From positions 682,001 to 746,000 of the forward strand of contig NZ_SSNZ01000001.1 of the NCBI RefSeq assembly GCF_004801375.1: a stretch of 64,000 nucleotides of DNA. Direction: 5' to 3'. Within the stretch, counting starts at the first letter, position 1; the number at the start of each line of letters is the position of its first letter. Below, one piece after another: positions 32,625 to 41,028 of this stretch. This DNA is from Flavobacterium supellecticarium. GTDB lineage: Bacteria > Bacteroidota > Bacteroidia > Flavobacteriales > Flavobacteriaceae. Position numbers and translations under genes: made by a program. The notes beneath the pieces were generated by a model. That model was not told the origin of the DNA. It saw only the letters and a list, made by a program, of their open reading frames with translations, and did not search any database.

Positions 32625-34187
32625 ATGACTTCAAAAAAAGTACTATTCTATTTTATTCTGTTAGTGAGTTGTGCCGTTCAGGCGCAGCTCACTGATAGTT
32701 TATCGGTACCTCAAAATGTATTCTACAACGACATCCGCCAGCAATTCTGGAAAAACCCGTTGTTTTATACGACACAACATTTGAATGACTTTACGTTGAC
32801 ACAAATCGAATTCAGTCAGAAAAACCTGAATTTAAAACGTGTTCAGACGGCCGACAAAACAACGCAGTACCGTTTCTCCACTCAGGGAATATATAATGTA
32901 AAACCCCGACTACGTTTATTTGGTGGTTTTACATTCGATAAATCGTCTGAAAAAGGACTGGGTTATAACTTTTCGTCCCAACGAACGGAAAATCAAAACG
33001 TATTGTCGCCCAATTATTTCTTTGCGCCCCGAAAAGGAAACTGGGACAATCAGGAATACAATCTTGATGGTGGTTTTGCCTATCAGTTTGACAATCACAT
33101 CCTGTTAGGCGGAAAAGCATTTTATAAAAACGGTAAAAACTACCGTACCAACGATCCGCGACCGGAAATCGAACTGAGTAACTATGGTGGTGAGATTCAA
33201 ACCGGATACCATTTCCGTAACCACAGCCTGATCGTATTTGCCGGAATGTCCAAAAAAACGGAAACCGATAACATTACGTATGTAAACGATGCCGCAAATG
33301 CCCCCGCCTATCCGGAAACCTTTACCCGTTTTTCATCCGGTTATGGCCGTATTATCTTTAACTCGTCATACAACCGTTATATTTTTAATACGATCGATAA
33401 AAACTTTGGCTTTGGCTATCAATACCAAAACAACCGAAACAGCTGGAATGCTTCCTATCGTTATAATAAATCGCTGGAAAGCTTTTACGGCAAAAATGCA
33501 CGCGGTTATGTGTATATTGATGACGAACTAAAGCAGTTTATGTACCGTCTGGTTTCCCATACCACCGACCTGAATTATTTCTATGACGGTGTGGAAAAAG
33601 ACTATAAACTTCGGTTTGGCTACGAAAAGCAAAAAGGAGATAACTTTTCGGTTGTGGAAAACGGACAGAATTACCGTATGAATCTGGATATTTTCTCGTT
33701 TAACAGCGGTGTGATCAAAAAAGATAAAAACCGTGTCGTTTACAGCTTTGAATTCGGAGCCAACTATATGCGTCATAAATACGTCGATTTATTGGGAAGT
33801 ACCGACAAACGATTGAATACACTGGAACTTTCGGCTGCTTTTAACAAAGACCTCTTGTCGAAAGAGAAAAATACACTAAATCTGGCTTTAGGTGTACAAC
33901 ACTATCAGGCGTTGGGTGAAAGTCTGCTTTTTATTCCGATTTCCACATCGAACCTGTCGTTTGCCAATAATGTGATCCAACCGGATCAGGCGTATGATGC
34001 CACTTCAAAATTACGTTCCAATATTATGCTGCAATACCAATACAGCCTTTCTAAAACTAAAAAGTTACGTATTTTTGCAAACTATAATACTCTTGTTGCA
34101 ATAGGTGATCAATACAAAACCTATACAACGGATTACAATACCACAGCGAGTACCTATTTTAACGGTGGGATCTCGATAATTTATTAA
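32625..34187 (+). CDS. DUF6850-family outer-membrane beta-barrel protein
   Basis: A 520-residue protein with a signal peptide (MTSKKVLFYFILLVSCAVQAQ). The rest is an alternating hydrophobic/polar strand pattern with frequent aromatic ends (YRFSTQGIYNVKPRLRLFGG; NYNTLVAIGDQY), closing at a C-terminal strand ISIIY. This is a beta-barrel outer-membrane protein; placement beside TonB receptor and DUF4876 genes fits the DUF6850 family. It probably forms part of the same uptake or surface complex. It is followed by the peroxidase gene after 2 bases. Confidence 0.78.
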   Translation: MTSKKVLFYFILLVSCAVQAQLTDSLSVPQNVFYNDIRQQFWKNPLFYTTQHLNDFTLTQIEFSQKNLNLKRVQTADKTTQYRFSTQGIYNVKPRLRLFGGFTFDKSSEKGLGYNFSSQRTENQNVLSPNYFFAPRKGNWDNQEYNLDGGFAYQFDNHILLGGKAFYKNGKNYRTNDPRPEIELSNYGGEIQTGYHFRNHSLIVFAGMSKKTETDNITYVNDAANAPAYPETFTRFSSGYGRIIFNSSYNRYIFNTIDKNFGFGYQYQNNRNSWNASYRYNKSLESFYGKNARGYVYIDDELKQFMYRLVSHTTDLNYFYDGVEKDYKLRFGYEKQKGDNFSVVENGQNYRMNLDIFSFNSGVIKKDKNRVVYSFEFGANYMRHKYVDLLGSTDKRLNTLELSAAFNKDLLSKEKNTLNLALGVQHYQALGESLLFIPISTSNLSFANNVIQPDQAYDATSKLRSNIMLQYQYSLSKTKKLRIFANYNTLVAIGDQYKTYTTDYNTTASTYFNGGISIIY

Positions 34188-34189
34188 GT

Positions 34190-35335
34190 ATGAAAAAGAT
34201 TATTGGATTTACAGTCCTTAGTTTTTTATTCGTCGGACTGGTTTCTCTAAAAAGCAATAAAGACGATGAAAAGTATTATTCGATAGCCGATCTGAAAAAA
34301 ATATACAGCAGCGGCGATGTGAGCACATGGCCAAAGCCAACTGTCGATAGTAGCGTTGTAGATTTTCAGGATTTAGGTGTATTGCCTAAGGTGAAGTTTC
34401 CAGCCGAAAATCCGTATTCCGAAGCCAAAAGAGACCTTGGAAAAATATTGTTCTTTGATCCGAGATTGTCCAAATCCGGTCAGATTTCGTGTGCTTCCTG
34501 TCATGATCCCGAATTAGGATGGGGCGACGGAAAACGAGTATCCCACGGACACGACCGTACGCCGGGAACCCGAAACTCCAAACCGATCATCAACGTAGCC
34601 TACTCCACTATCTTTTTTTGGGACGGACGTGCGGCCAGTTTGGAAGATCAGGCGCGTTTCCCGATTGTCGATACCAAGGAAATGAACAACCACATGGATA
34701 TTGCGGTTAAAACGATCAAAAAAATAAAAGGGTATCAGCCGCTTTTCCAAAAGGCTTTCGGCGATGAAAAGGTAACCGAAGAGAAAATTTTTAAAGCCAT
34801 TGCCACTTTCGAACGCACCGTTGTGAGTCGTAAGAGTCGTTTTGATAAATTTATCGAAGGCGATTCAACACAATTATCCGATAAGGAAGTAGCCGGTTTA
34901 CACCTGTTCCGTACCAAGGCCCGATGCATTAACTGTCATAATTCGGTTTTATTTTCTGATAATCAGTTTCACAATGCCGGTTTAACGTACTACGGTCGTA
35001 AATACGAAGATTTAGGACGTTATAACATTACCAAAAATGCCGACGATGTGGGTAAATTCCGAACGCCTTCCCTACGTGAAGTTGGAAAAACCGGACCGTA
35101 TATGCACAATGGTCTTTTCCCGGAACTACGCGGTGTTTTAAATCTGTATAATGCCGGTATGCCCAATTTAAAACCAAAAGGCGAACAGGTAAACGACAAA
35201 CTGTTTCCGAAAACCTCACCTTTACTGAAAAAACTGGAACTAAATAAAGAAGAACTCGATGCTTTGGAAGCGTTTCTTCAGAGCATCACTTCTGTGATCT
35301 ACCGGGAACCTGCACCGGAAAAACTGCCGGGATAA
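34190..35335 (+). CDS. Di-haem cytochrome c peroxidase (CcpA/MauG family)
   Basis: A 381-residue exported protein with an N-terminal hydrophobic leader (IIGFTVLSFLFVGLVSL). Two CxxCH haem sites are seen: CASCHDPELGWGDG (about residue 101) and CINCHNSVLF (about residue 245). Other family marks are LGKILFFDPRLSKSGQ before haem 1 and RTPSLREVGKTGPYMHNG near the C terminus. Family members reduce H2O2 with electrons from cytochromes or, in MauG-like forms, oxidise proteins or cofactors. In this operon it could act on the imported compound or protect it from peroxide; that is inference. The 166-base gap after it has only a weak 6-bp hairpin. Confidence 0.88.
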   Translation: MKKIIGFTVLSFLFVGLVSLKSNKDDEKYYSIADLKKIYSSGDVSTWPKPTVDSSVVDFQDLGVLPKVKFPAENPYSEAKRDLGKILFFDPRLSKSGQISCASCHDPELGWGDGKRVSHGHDRTPGTRNSKPIINVAYSTIFFWDGRAASLEDQARFPIVDTKEMNNHMDIAVKTIKKIKGYQPLFQKAFGDEKVTEEKIFKAIATFERTVVSRKSRFDKFIEGDSTQLSDKEVAGLHLFRTKARCINCHNSVLFSDNQFHNAGLTYYGRKYEDLGRYNITKNADDVGKFRTPSLREVGKTGPYMHNGLFPELRGVLNLYNAGMPNLKPKGEQVNDKLFPKTSPLLKKLELNKEELDALEAFLQSITSVIYREPAPEKLPG

Positions 35336-35501
35336 AAAAGGAGCACTTAAGACTTAACCACTTTTGATAATGGTTATTTAAAAAAATAAGAATTAGATTA
35401 ATTAATAAAAATTTGAATGTAAAAATAGTTTTAATAAATACAATTTATTTCGTATAATCCGATAAATAATAGTATAATAACCAGCCTATAACATTACTCA
35501 A

Positions 35502-36511
35502 CTAGAACATCGGCAAATACATGGCCACCAATACGCCCACAAAAACGATAATAAGCGGTTCGAGTACGATCGACATTACTTTCGATTGCAGAATGACTTC
35601 CTGATTGTATTGTTCGTTTAATTGTTTAAAGACATATTCGGTCTGATTGGTCTCTTCTGCCACTTTAACCAGTGAAATAATCCGACTGTCGAACATTCGG
35701 TTTCCTTTTAGACTGATACTTAAACTATGTCCCAGAAGAATATTTTTTTCTACATTTTCCAATGCCTCTTTTAGCGGTACAAAACCGATCATTATTTTCA
35801 CCATCTGAATACTATTCAGAATCGGAACCTTCGAAGCGGTTAATAACGCAACCGCCTGCGTAAACTGTGCCAAATAAACCTTACTGATAAAAGGTCCTAA
35901 AAACGGGATTCGCAACGCTAAATAATGGATTGCTTTTGTATAATTTTCATTTTTCCGAAGCAGTCTTCCAGCAAATAAAGCCGATAGCATTAATAGGACA
36001 AAAAGAAAACCATAGGATTTTACAAGATCGGATAAACGGATGATCATTTTAGTTAAAAAAGGTATTTGCTTAAAGATATCCTGAAACATCGGTACCACAT
36101 AACTCAACATAAAAAATACAACGAGGATGGCCGTAAAAAACACCCAGTTCCCGGCAAACCTGTGCAATCGTTCCGGTTTCCTTCCCTATTTTCAAGGAAT
36201 AGAATACATACTCGGAAAAGTTTTTCGAAGTATTTATCGCTTCCGAAAACGGTTTTCAGTTAACCACATCGGTTATTTCCCGATCATTTCTTTATCCGCC
36301 GGTTTTTTAAGTGATTCAATAATCAGCGTAAGCCCTTCTTTTAGGGTAATTCCGGCTTTTAACAACACGGCCAGCTCCTGATAAAAAGCCTGTTTCTTTT
36401 TGGTCGTAAAACCGCCGCCAAAAAGCACAATCTTTTTTTTAAGAGCGCCTGTAAGTCGCTTTGTCCTTTATCTACCGTTTTCTGTTGTCTATTTTCTAAC
36501 TTAAAAGCCAT
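35502..36511 (-). pseudogene. GspF-like type II/IV assembly protein, degraded
   Basis: The remains of an inner-membrane platform protein (GspF/PilC family). The last 221 codons (35502-36167) are open: PMFQDIFKQIPFLTK, then the second F domain (LAQFTQAVALLTASKVPIL). The N-terminal half is broken. The ATG at 36511 (MAFKLENRQQ) leads into an 8-A tract near 36434 where the frame shifts by one. The next segment (FGGGFTTKKKQAFYQELAVL, first F domain) stops at TAA 36275-36273. A third frame continues (GEITDVVN, TGA, KPFSEAINTSKNFSEY ... QVCRELGVFY). Near 36140 about 20 codons are missing before TAILVVFFMLSYVVP. At least three frame breaks and one nonsense codon make this non-functional unless the assembly is wrong. 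Confidence 0.8.
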
Positions 36512-36971
36512 TGGTGTTGATAAAAAAAGTTACATCGTTTCTTTTGGAAACAAAAACATTATGATTCGGTAAATTCGTTTCACCCGATAATGAAATGGCA
36601 TCAACCGATCCGCCGCTGACCTCTCTCCCTTGAAAAAACAATTTTTGCAACAACAATTTCGGTTGTATCGTATCGGTATTTCTTAACAGGGATTCTCGAA
36701 AGAAATAACGGGCTGTATCGGTTTCAGATACCATAAAAAGTAGTTGTTCCGCCGATTGGTATTCGATATGCGGATGTTTGGAAAAATCCTGCCATAACTT
36801 TTGTTCAAAAAATGCCAACGCAACCTGATTGTCCAAATGTTTCTAAAAGCCAATGATCTCTTTTTGTACCAATCGCAAGATGCTAAATGCTAATCCGACC
36901 ACAATGGCAGTAAGTACCATTACAATAAGTAATTCGGCTAAGGTAAAAGAATAGAGTTTCTTATTCAACAT
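36501..36971 (-). pseudogene. Prepilin-type pseudopilin with in-frame TAG
   Basis: ATG at 36971 opens MLNKKLYSFTLAELLIVMVL, a classical prepilin N terminus (processing before Phe, Glu at +5) and hydrophobic helix. Codon 43 is TAG (36845-36843), after which the same frame continues without shift as KHLDNQVALAFFEQKLWQDF and on to a normal TAA at 36501. A single C-to-T change (CAG to TAG) would explain it. The downstream part is a minor-pseudopilin-like beta domain. It overlaps the GspF-like start by 11 bases and the upstream pseudopilin stop by 11 bases, as in an intact pilus operon. Confidence 0.78.
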
Positions 36972-37292
36972 GACAGCTTTTTCGGGTTATTACTTTACTG
37001 TTGGTCGTATTTACCACATTAATCCGGTACCATTTGTCCTTTTTGGCTTCGGGTTCGATACTAATAGTCCACGATTGCCATTCTTCCCGATAGGGCATTC
37101 GCAACATATTATTCTGAAACAGGCATTCCACTTCATTCGGTTTATTTTCAATCGGATTTGTATTTTTAGAAAACGTATTTAACAACAAGTTATTTAAAAT
37201 AAGACTGGCGATCATAAAAACAATTACAATCAGTGCCGTAGCAACCAATACTTCTACTAATGTAGCCGATCTTATTTTTTTAGTACAACCAT
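36961..37292 (-). pseudogene. Pseudopilin with poly-A frameshift
   Basis: ATG at 37292 gives MVVLKK then a stop, because a run of seven A (37275-37281 on the plus strand as T7) is one base short. With eight, the frame reads MVVLKKIRSATLVEVLVATA, a prepilin helix, and continues through IASLILNNLLLNTF to a TAA at 36961. The open part alone is 95 codons from a TTG. The missing base is inferred from the fit of both sides. The ATG lies next to the upstream stop at 37294, as expected for a compact operon. Confidence 0.75.
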
Positions 37293-37293
37293 T

Positions 37294-38477
37294 TCACCAC
37301 AATTTTGTCCTGATCTTCCAAAAGCATTCCACCGTAAAATCTGGTATATTTTGATTTTCAACAACACCGTTAAACAAATGATTCAAATAAATCGACCCAC
37401 CCTGATTGGTGAGAAAATATCGGGTATATACCGATCCCGAAACAGTACCTTTTAATTCCAGATTTCCGTCGCAAAATACCTGTCCTGCGATTTTGGCCGA
37501 GGTTTCCACTACAATTTGCGGATAAAAATCGGTTAGCACTTTTTCAAGTAAACATCCGACCACTCCTTTTACCTGCGCATTTTCATCAATAAAAAGCTGC
37601 TTATCGTGTAAATATTGCTGCGTATTGTTTTTTAACGGATCCTTTACTAATAACAAAGCCGACGGATAGGCCAAGACACAATTCTTATTCACTTTAATCC
37701 GTTCCGAAGCAATAACCTAAAACGTACCGATAGTTCCTTCTTCAATTTCAACAATTGGGGCAATCAGGATAATGTCTTTTAATGCCGAAGTATTTTTTAC
37801 TACAATCAGCGAATCCGACCGAACGATAAAATTTCCGGTAAGCCTAACATCCGCCAGTAGTTGCGGATCGGCCGAACGAATTACTTTCGTTTTTTCTCTA
37901 AACGAGCAAACTGAATGCTTCTGATTTAGAAGTCCTGTATTTTCGTCATTTTTATTTTTCGAAAGTATCGCAGTAAGCATTTTTAATGCATCGCGGTAAC
38001 TTGAATATAATTTTGGTAATTCGCCCTTACTGCGTCCGATGCTTCCTGCTACCAATTGTTTTCCGTAAAAACTGTTTCCGGCAATATAACCGGGTCGTAT
38101 TCCTTGTTCCGGTAAAACCGCTTTTCCTGTTATCTTTGTATTTCCAATGACAATCAACGGCGTATTTTCATCACTCAAATAAAGCGTTGGCGATTCGACA
38201 CGGTCGAGTTTTGTTGCCAATAATCCGACTTTATCAAATCGTTTTTTCCGATGTGCCGTAACCACATAAGCTTTTTCGAAAACGCCCCAGAGAGAAGTGA
38301 TAGCCCGAACCGATTGACCTTCAGCTTCCGATGGAATCGTCAGCGTATCCTGTCCCGGTTTCACATCGGACGTCAACAAATAATCAAAACCGCCATCGGC
38401 TATTCTTACATTGGCTACTGCCGCTTCCGACTGTTGTTTGAGGTAAACAAAGGTATAGGCATATAAAATGAGTCCGG
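37294..38477 (-). pseudogene. Membrane-anchored pilus-locus protein, truncated and interrupted
   Basis: One frame covers the region. It begins without a start codon just inside 38477 as AGLILYAYTFVYLKQQSEAA, a single transmembrane anchor, so the N terminus is lost. It runs through a beta-rich domain (LSDENTPLIVIGNTKITGKA) until TAG at 37719-37717, then continues in the same frame as VIASERIKVNKNCVLAYPSA to a TGA at 37294. A CAG-to-TAG change fits. The content (NTKITGKAVLP, GNLELKGTVSG) resembles bactofilin-like, polymer-forming beta repeats. A protein of this type commonly accompanies flavobacterial pseudopilins; function unknown. Upstream it joins a fragment of an opposite-strand gene. Confidence 0.72.
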
Positions 38478-38480
38478 CCT

Positions 38481-38591
38481 ATCGATAAATTGGTTGAGCT
38501 TCACGAAGAGAAGATTGCGCTATACGAGCGTATGCTAAAAGAAAAAGACGAAATGATGGCGCGCTTGGAAAAGCTAATTGAAAGTAAATAA
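38481..38591 (+). pseudogene. 3' fragment of a plus-strand regulator-like gene
   Basis: From the junction at about 38480 the plus strand reads IDKLVELHEEKIALYERMLK then EKDEMMARLEKLIESK and TAA (38589-38591). This heptad-patterned, charged helix is typical of the C-terminal coiled coil of Bacteroidota XRE-type helix-turn-helix regulators. No start codon or N-terminal domain precedes it; instead the pilus-like pseudogene begins on the other strand. It is best explained as the scar of a deletion that removed the 5' parts of both genes. The family is a guess from a short piece; its coding nature is clearer. Confidence 0.55.
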
Positions 38592-38610
38592 ACCATAATC
38601 GAATTATAAA

Positions 38611-38641
38611 CACCTGACAGGTTTTCGAAACCTGTCAGGTG
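38611..38641. repeat. CCTGACAGG palindrome (14-bp stem)
   Basis: CACCTGACAGGTTT, loop TCG, AAACCTGTCAGGTG: a perfect 14-bp stem with a 3-base loop between the gene fragment (+) and osmC (-). Same family as 15003-15063 and 54640-54686. It may serve as terminator for osmC. Confidence 0.8.
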
Positions 38642-38648
38642 TTGTTTA

Positions 38649-39065
38649 TTATACCAATGCTGCTACTAAAATGATTTCGGCTTTTAACAATTGTGAAATT
38701 GGACAGTTTTCTTTGGCATCCAAAGCAGCTTTTTGGAACGCTTCTTCCGAAATTTCCGGTACGCTGGCTTTAACGTCCAATTGTACCTGAGTGATTTTAC
38801 CATCTTCGAAAACTACTTTGGCATTCGTATCGATGTTATCGGCTGTAAATCCGGCTTCATTTAATACGAAACTTAACTTCATTGAAAAACAACCGGCATG
38901 CGCCGCACCAATCAGTTCTTCGGGATTGGTTCCCACACCATCTTCAAAACGGGTTTTAAACGACAAATTGGCCTTGTTTAATGTTGTACTTTGCGTGGAT
39001 ACGGAACCTTTTCCTTCCATACCGCTACCTTTCCAGTTCGCACTGGCTCTTCTGATTAATTTCAT
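38649..39065 (-). CDS. OsmC-family peroxiredoxin
   Basis: A 138-residue OsmC-type thiol peroxidase. The two catalytic cysteines are in AAHAGCFSMKLSF (about residue 58) and ENCPISQLL (about residue 122). The N terminus MKLIRRASANWKGSGMEGKG is characteristic of the OsmC subfamily, as opposed to Ohr. These enzymes reduce organic hydroperoxides in the cytosol. On the minus strand a TAACTTTA near-match to the -7 element (39095-39088) lies 23 bases before the ATG. It stands alone next to the decayed pilus-like region, and is itself full length. Confidence 0.9.
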   Translation of the reverse strand: MKLIRRASANWKGSGMEGKGSVSTQSTTLNKANLSFKTRFEDGVGTNPEELIGAAHAGCFSMKLSFVLNEAGFTADNIDTNAKVVFEDGKITQVQLDVKASVPEISEEAFQKAALDAKENCPISQLLKAEIILVAALV

Positions 39066-39450
39066 AGTTGTTGTTTTTTAGCTCCTATAAAGTTAACGAT
39101 TTCATATAAACAAAAGGTTAAATCTCGGTAGCAAGTCATTTATCCTTTTTGATAAATCGCTGGAATCGGATATTTCAGCACTATAATTCCGACTTTTATT
39201 CTCCTTCTGTCGATACAACCACGCCAATTGCATCTTATATTATAGTAACCTTATTTAATGATTATTCTTTCATTATATACACATTAAAAAATGCATTTCG
39301 TCGGTAAAATATGACACTTTATCGATATGTTTGTTTTTTTAATGGTATAAAATTTTAGAATCAAGAAAAAAGTATAATTTTATAAGAAACCCCCCAACAA
39401 TTTACCGGAATAGTACAATATGTAATTATTATTGTTAAAAATCAAGTGCT
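39066..39450. other. AT-rich intergenic region
   Basis: A 385-base gap between divergent genes osmC and the bestrophin-like gene. Apart from the osmC leader I see no gene, hairpin or clear TAnnTTTG element for the plus-strand gene. It is next to the decayed locus and may contain eroded sequence. Confidence 0.4.
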
Positions 39451-40272
39451 ATGTATACAAAAAGAAACAAAACAATTAGCAAAAAGTTTATATTTTGGCC
39501 TAAAAATATTGGTTACGTATTAATTTTCTGGGCTGTCATTCAAACACTTTCATACCAGTATCTTGACTTAAAATGGATCACATTACAGTGGATCCCCGTT
39601 GCGATTATCGGTTTGTTATCACTTATTGTTTTTAGTCTGAAAAACATACGAATCCAAAAACACCGTTCCGAAACCGATATGCTTTGGAATACGATTATTC
39701 GTACAAGTACTACATGGGCCTCTTTTTTGCAAAACAGCTTTGCAATAAAAGCAGAAATCTATCAGGAATTAAAAAACAGACATCAGGCATGGCTGCTTGT
39801 ACTTCAGAATCAGCTGAACTCACAGCAAGAAAACGAAATCCTTAGCCTAAAAACCGAATTGGAGCCCTTGATTTCACAAAATGAAATCGACTATATCTGC
39901 AATCAAAAAAACAGTGCCAAACAGCTCATGGCTTTACAATCGCATCGGGTAAAAGAATTATTCGATCAAGGTATTATCGACAACAACCAGCATTTGACCT
40001 TATTGGGACATCTGGCCGATTATTACGAACTGCAATTACGTTGTGAAAAAAAGAATCAGCATTCGGACAACTCCCTATTGGCGACAATCAGCCTAATACT
40101 GATACAATTATTTATTATACTACTGCCCTTTGGACTGATCAATGCGTTTCAAAAAATAAAAAGCGACTATGTATTGCTCACAATTCCGTTGTGCTTACTC
40201 CTTTCGGTCTTCTTTATTTTTACCGAACAACAGGCACAAAAAAATCAGAAAGTTACTCCGGTCTCTTTTTAG
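39451..40272 (+). CDS. Bestrophin-like membrane protein
   Basis: A 273-residue membrane protein. The first 110 residues follow the bestrophin pattern: FIFWPKNIGYVLIFW helix, QWIPVAIIGLLSLIVFSLKN helix, then ETDMLWNTIIRTSTTWASF in place of the usual 'YdRwwEar' stretch. A middle soluble helical region (QELKNRHQAWLLVLQNQL) and two C-terminal helices (residues 210-262) complete it. Bacterial bestrophins are pentameric ion channels. Several residues normally conserved (FrnnxaYdR) are changed here, so it is a divergent member and the conducted ion is unknown. Confidence 0.6.
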   Translation: MYTKRNKTISKKFIFWPKNIGYVLIFWAVIQTLSYQYLDLKWITLQWIPVAIIGLLSLIVFSLKNIRIQKHRSETDMLWNTIIRTSTTWASFLQNSFAIKAEIYQELKNRHQAWLLVLQNQLNSQQENEILSLKTELEPLISQNEIDYICNQKNSAKQLMALQSHRVKELFDQGIIDNNQHLTLLGHLADYYELQLRCEKKNQHSDNSLLATISLILIQLFIILLPFGLINAFQKIKSDYVLLTIPLCLLLSVFFIFTEQQAQKNQKVTPVSF

Positions 40273-40388
40273 CCCATTATAAAACAAGCAGAAGCACCAT
40301 AAAGGTGCTTTTTTTAATACCGCTACTTTTTAAAAAAGTTAATTTTTTGCCAAATACTAAATCGCTACATAAAAAGCAGTACTTTTAC

Positions 40389-40410
40389 CGACTGATTAGT
40401 CGATCTAAAT
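40389..40410 (+). promoter_or_regulatory. TetR operator 1
   Basis: CGACT-GATT-AGTCG (40389-40402) is a perfect 5-4-5 inverted repeat ending 9 bases before the regulator's ATG. The block TGATTAGTCGATCTAAA is nearly repeated at 40997-41013. A TACTTTTA -7-like element (40380-40387) lies just before it. Confidence 0.65.
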
Positions 40411-40411
40411 T

Positions 40412-40972
40412 ATGGACAAACAAAAAGAAATCCTTACCACTGCTTTAAAACTATTTGTAGACTACGGTTTCCATGGAACAGCAACCAGTAAGATTGCCAA
40501 AGAAGCCGGTGTAGCCAACGGTACTTTATTCCATTATTATAAGACTAAAGAAGATTTGATCATCGCACTTTATATCGATATTAAGTTACGGGTAGCCCAA
40601 CATATTGAAAGCTATCGTGACGAGCATACCGAATATAAAGAACACTTTAAAAAACAATTTATCGGTCTGATGTTATGGTCATTGGAAAACGATTATGAGT
40701 TCCGTTTTATTCAGCAATTTTACTTTTCGCCTTATGCTTCGCTAATGGATTATGAAGAAATTCAGAAGTTATCCAAAAAAGGATGTGAAGAACTGGAAGA
40801 AGCTATGGAACAAAATCATATCAAAAAACAACCGATCGATTACCTTATTGCGATCGTGAACAATTACGTTTTCGGAATACAACAGTATTTACGACAATCG
40901 AAACTAACTCCAGAAGAGAAAAAAGAAGTGATCTATAACTCCTACGAAACCCTTTGGATTATGATTCACTAA
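40412..40972 (+). CDS. TetR/AcrR-family regulator
   Basis: A 186-residue TetR-type repressor. The N-terminal helix-turn-helix is clear: ALKLFVDYGFHGTATSKIAK, then EAGVANGTLFHYYKTKEDLI (residues 11-52). The remaining all-helical domain would bind an effector and dimerise. A matching operator lies immediately upstream of its own gene and another upstream of the MBL-fold gene 57 bases downstream, so it probably represses both. The effector is unknown; the target suggests a lipid-like or lipophilic signal, which is speculative. Confidence 0.88.
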   Translation: MDKQKEILTTALKLFVDYGFHGTATSKIAKEAGVANGTLFHYYKTKEDLIIALYIDIKLRVAQHIESYRDEHTEYKEHFKKQFIGLMLWSLENDYEFRFIQQFYFSPYASLMDYEEIQKLSKKGCEELEEAMEQNHIKKQPIDYLIAIVNNYVFGIQQYLRQSKLTPEEKKEVIYNSYETLWIMIH

Positions 40973-40993
40973 TTCTTTTTTTTAAATACTGTA

Positions 40994-41013
40994 GAGTGAT
41001 TAGTCAATCTAAA
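40994..41013 (+). promoter_or_regulatory. TetR operator 2
   Basis: AGAGTGATTAGTCAATCTAAA region: TGATTAGTC and ATCTAAA are shared with operator 1, and GATT-AGTC-AATC forms a small inverted repeat. It lies 15 bases before the ATG of the MBL-fold gene. Confidence 0.55.
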
Positions 41014-41028
41014 CTATTTTAAAAAAAC

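Noticed and set aside
36845-37719. Recoding of TAG as an amino acid in the pilus-like genes
   Set aside because: TAG serves as a normal stop for other genes in the window, and neighbouring frameshifts and deletions point to plain gene decay.
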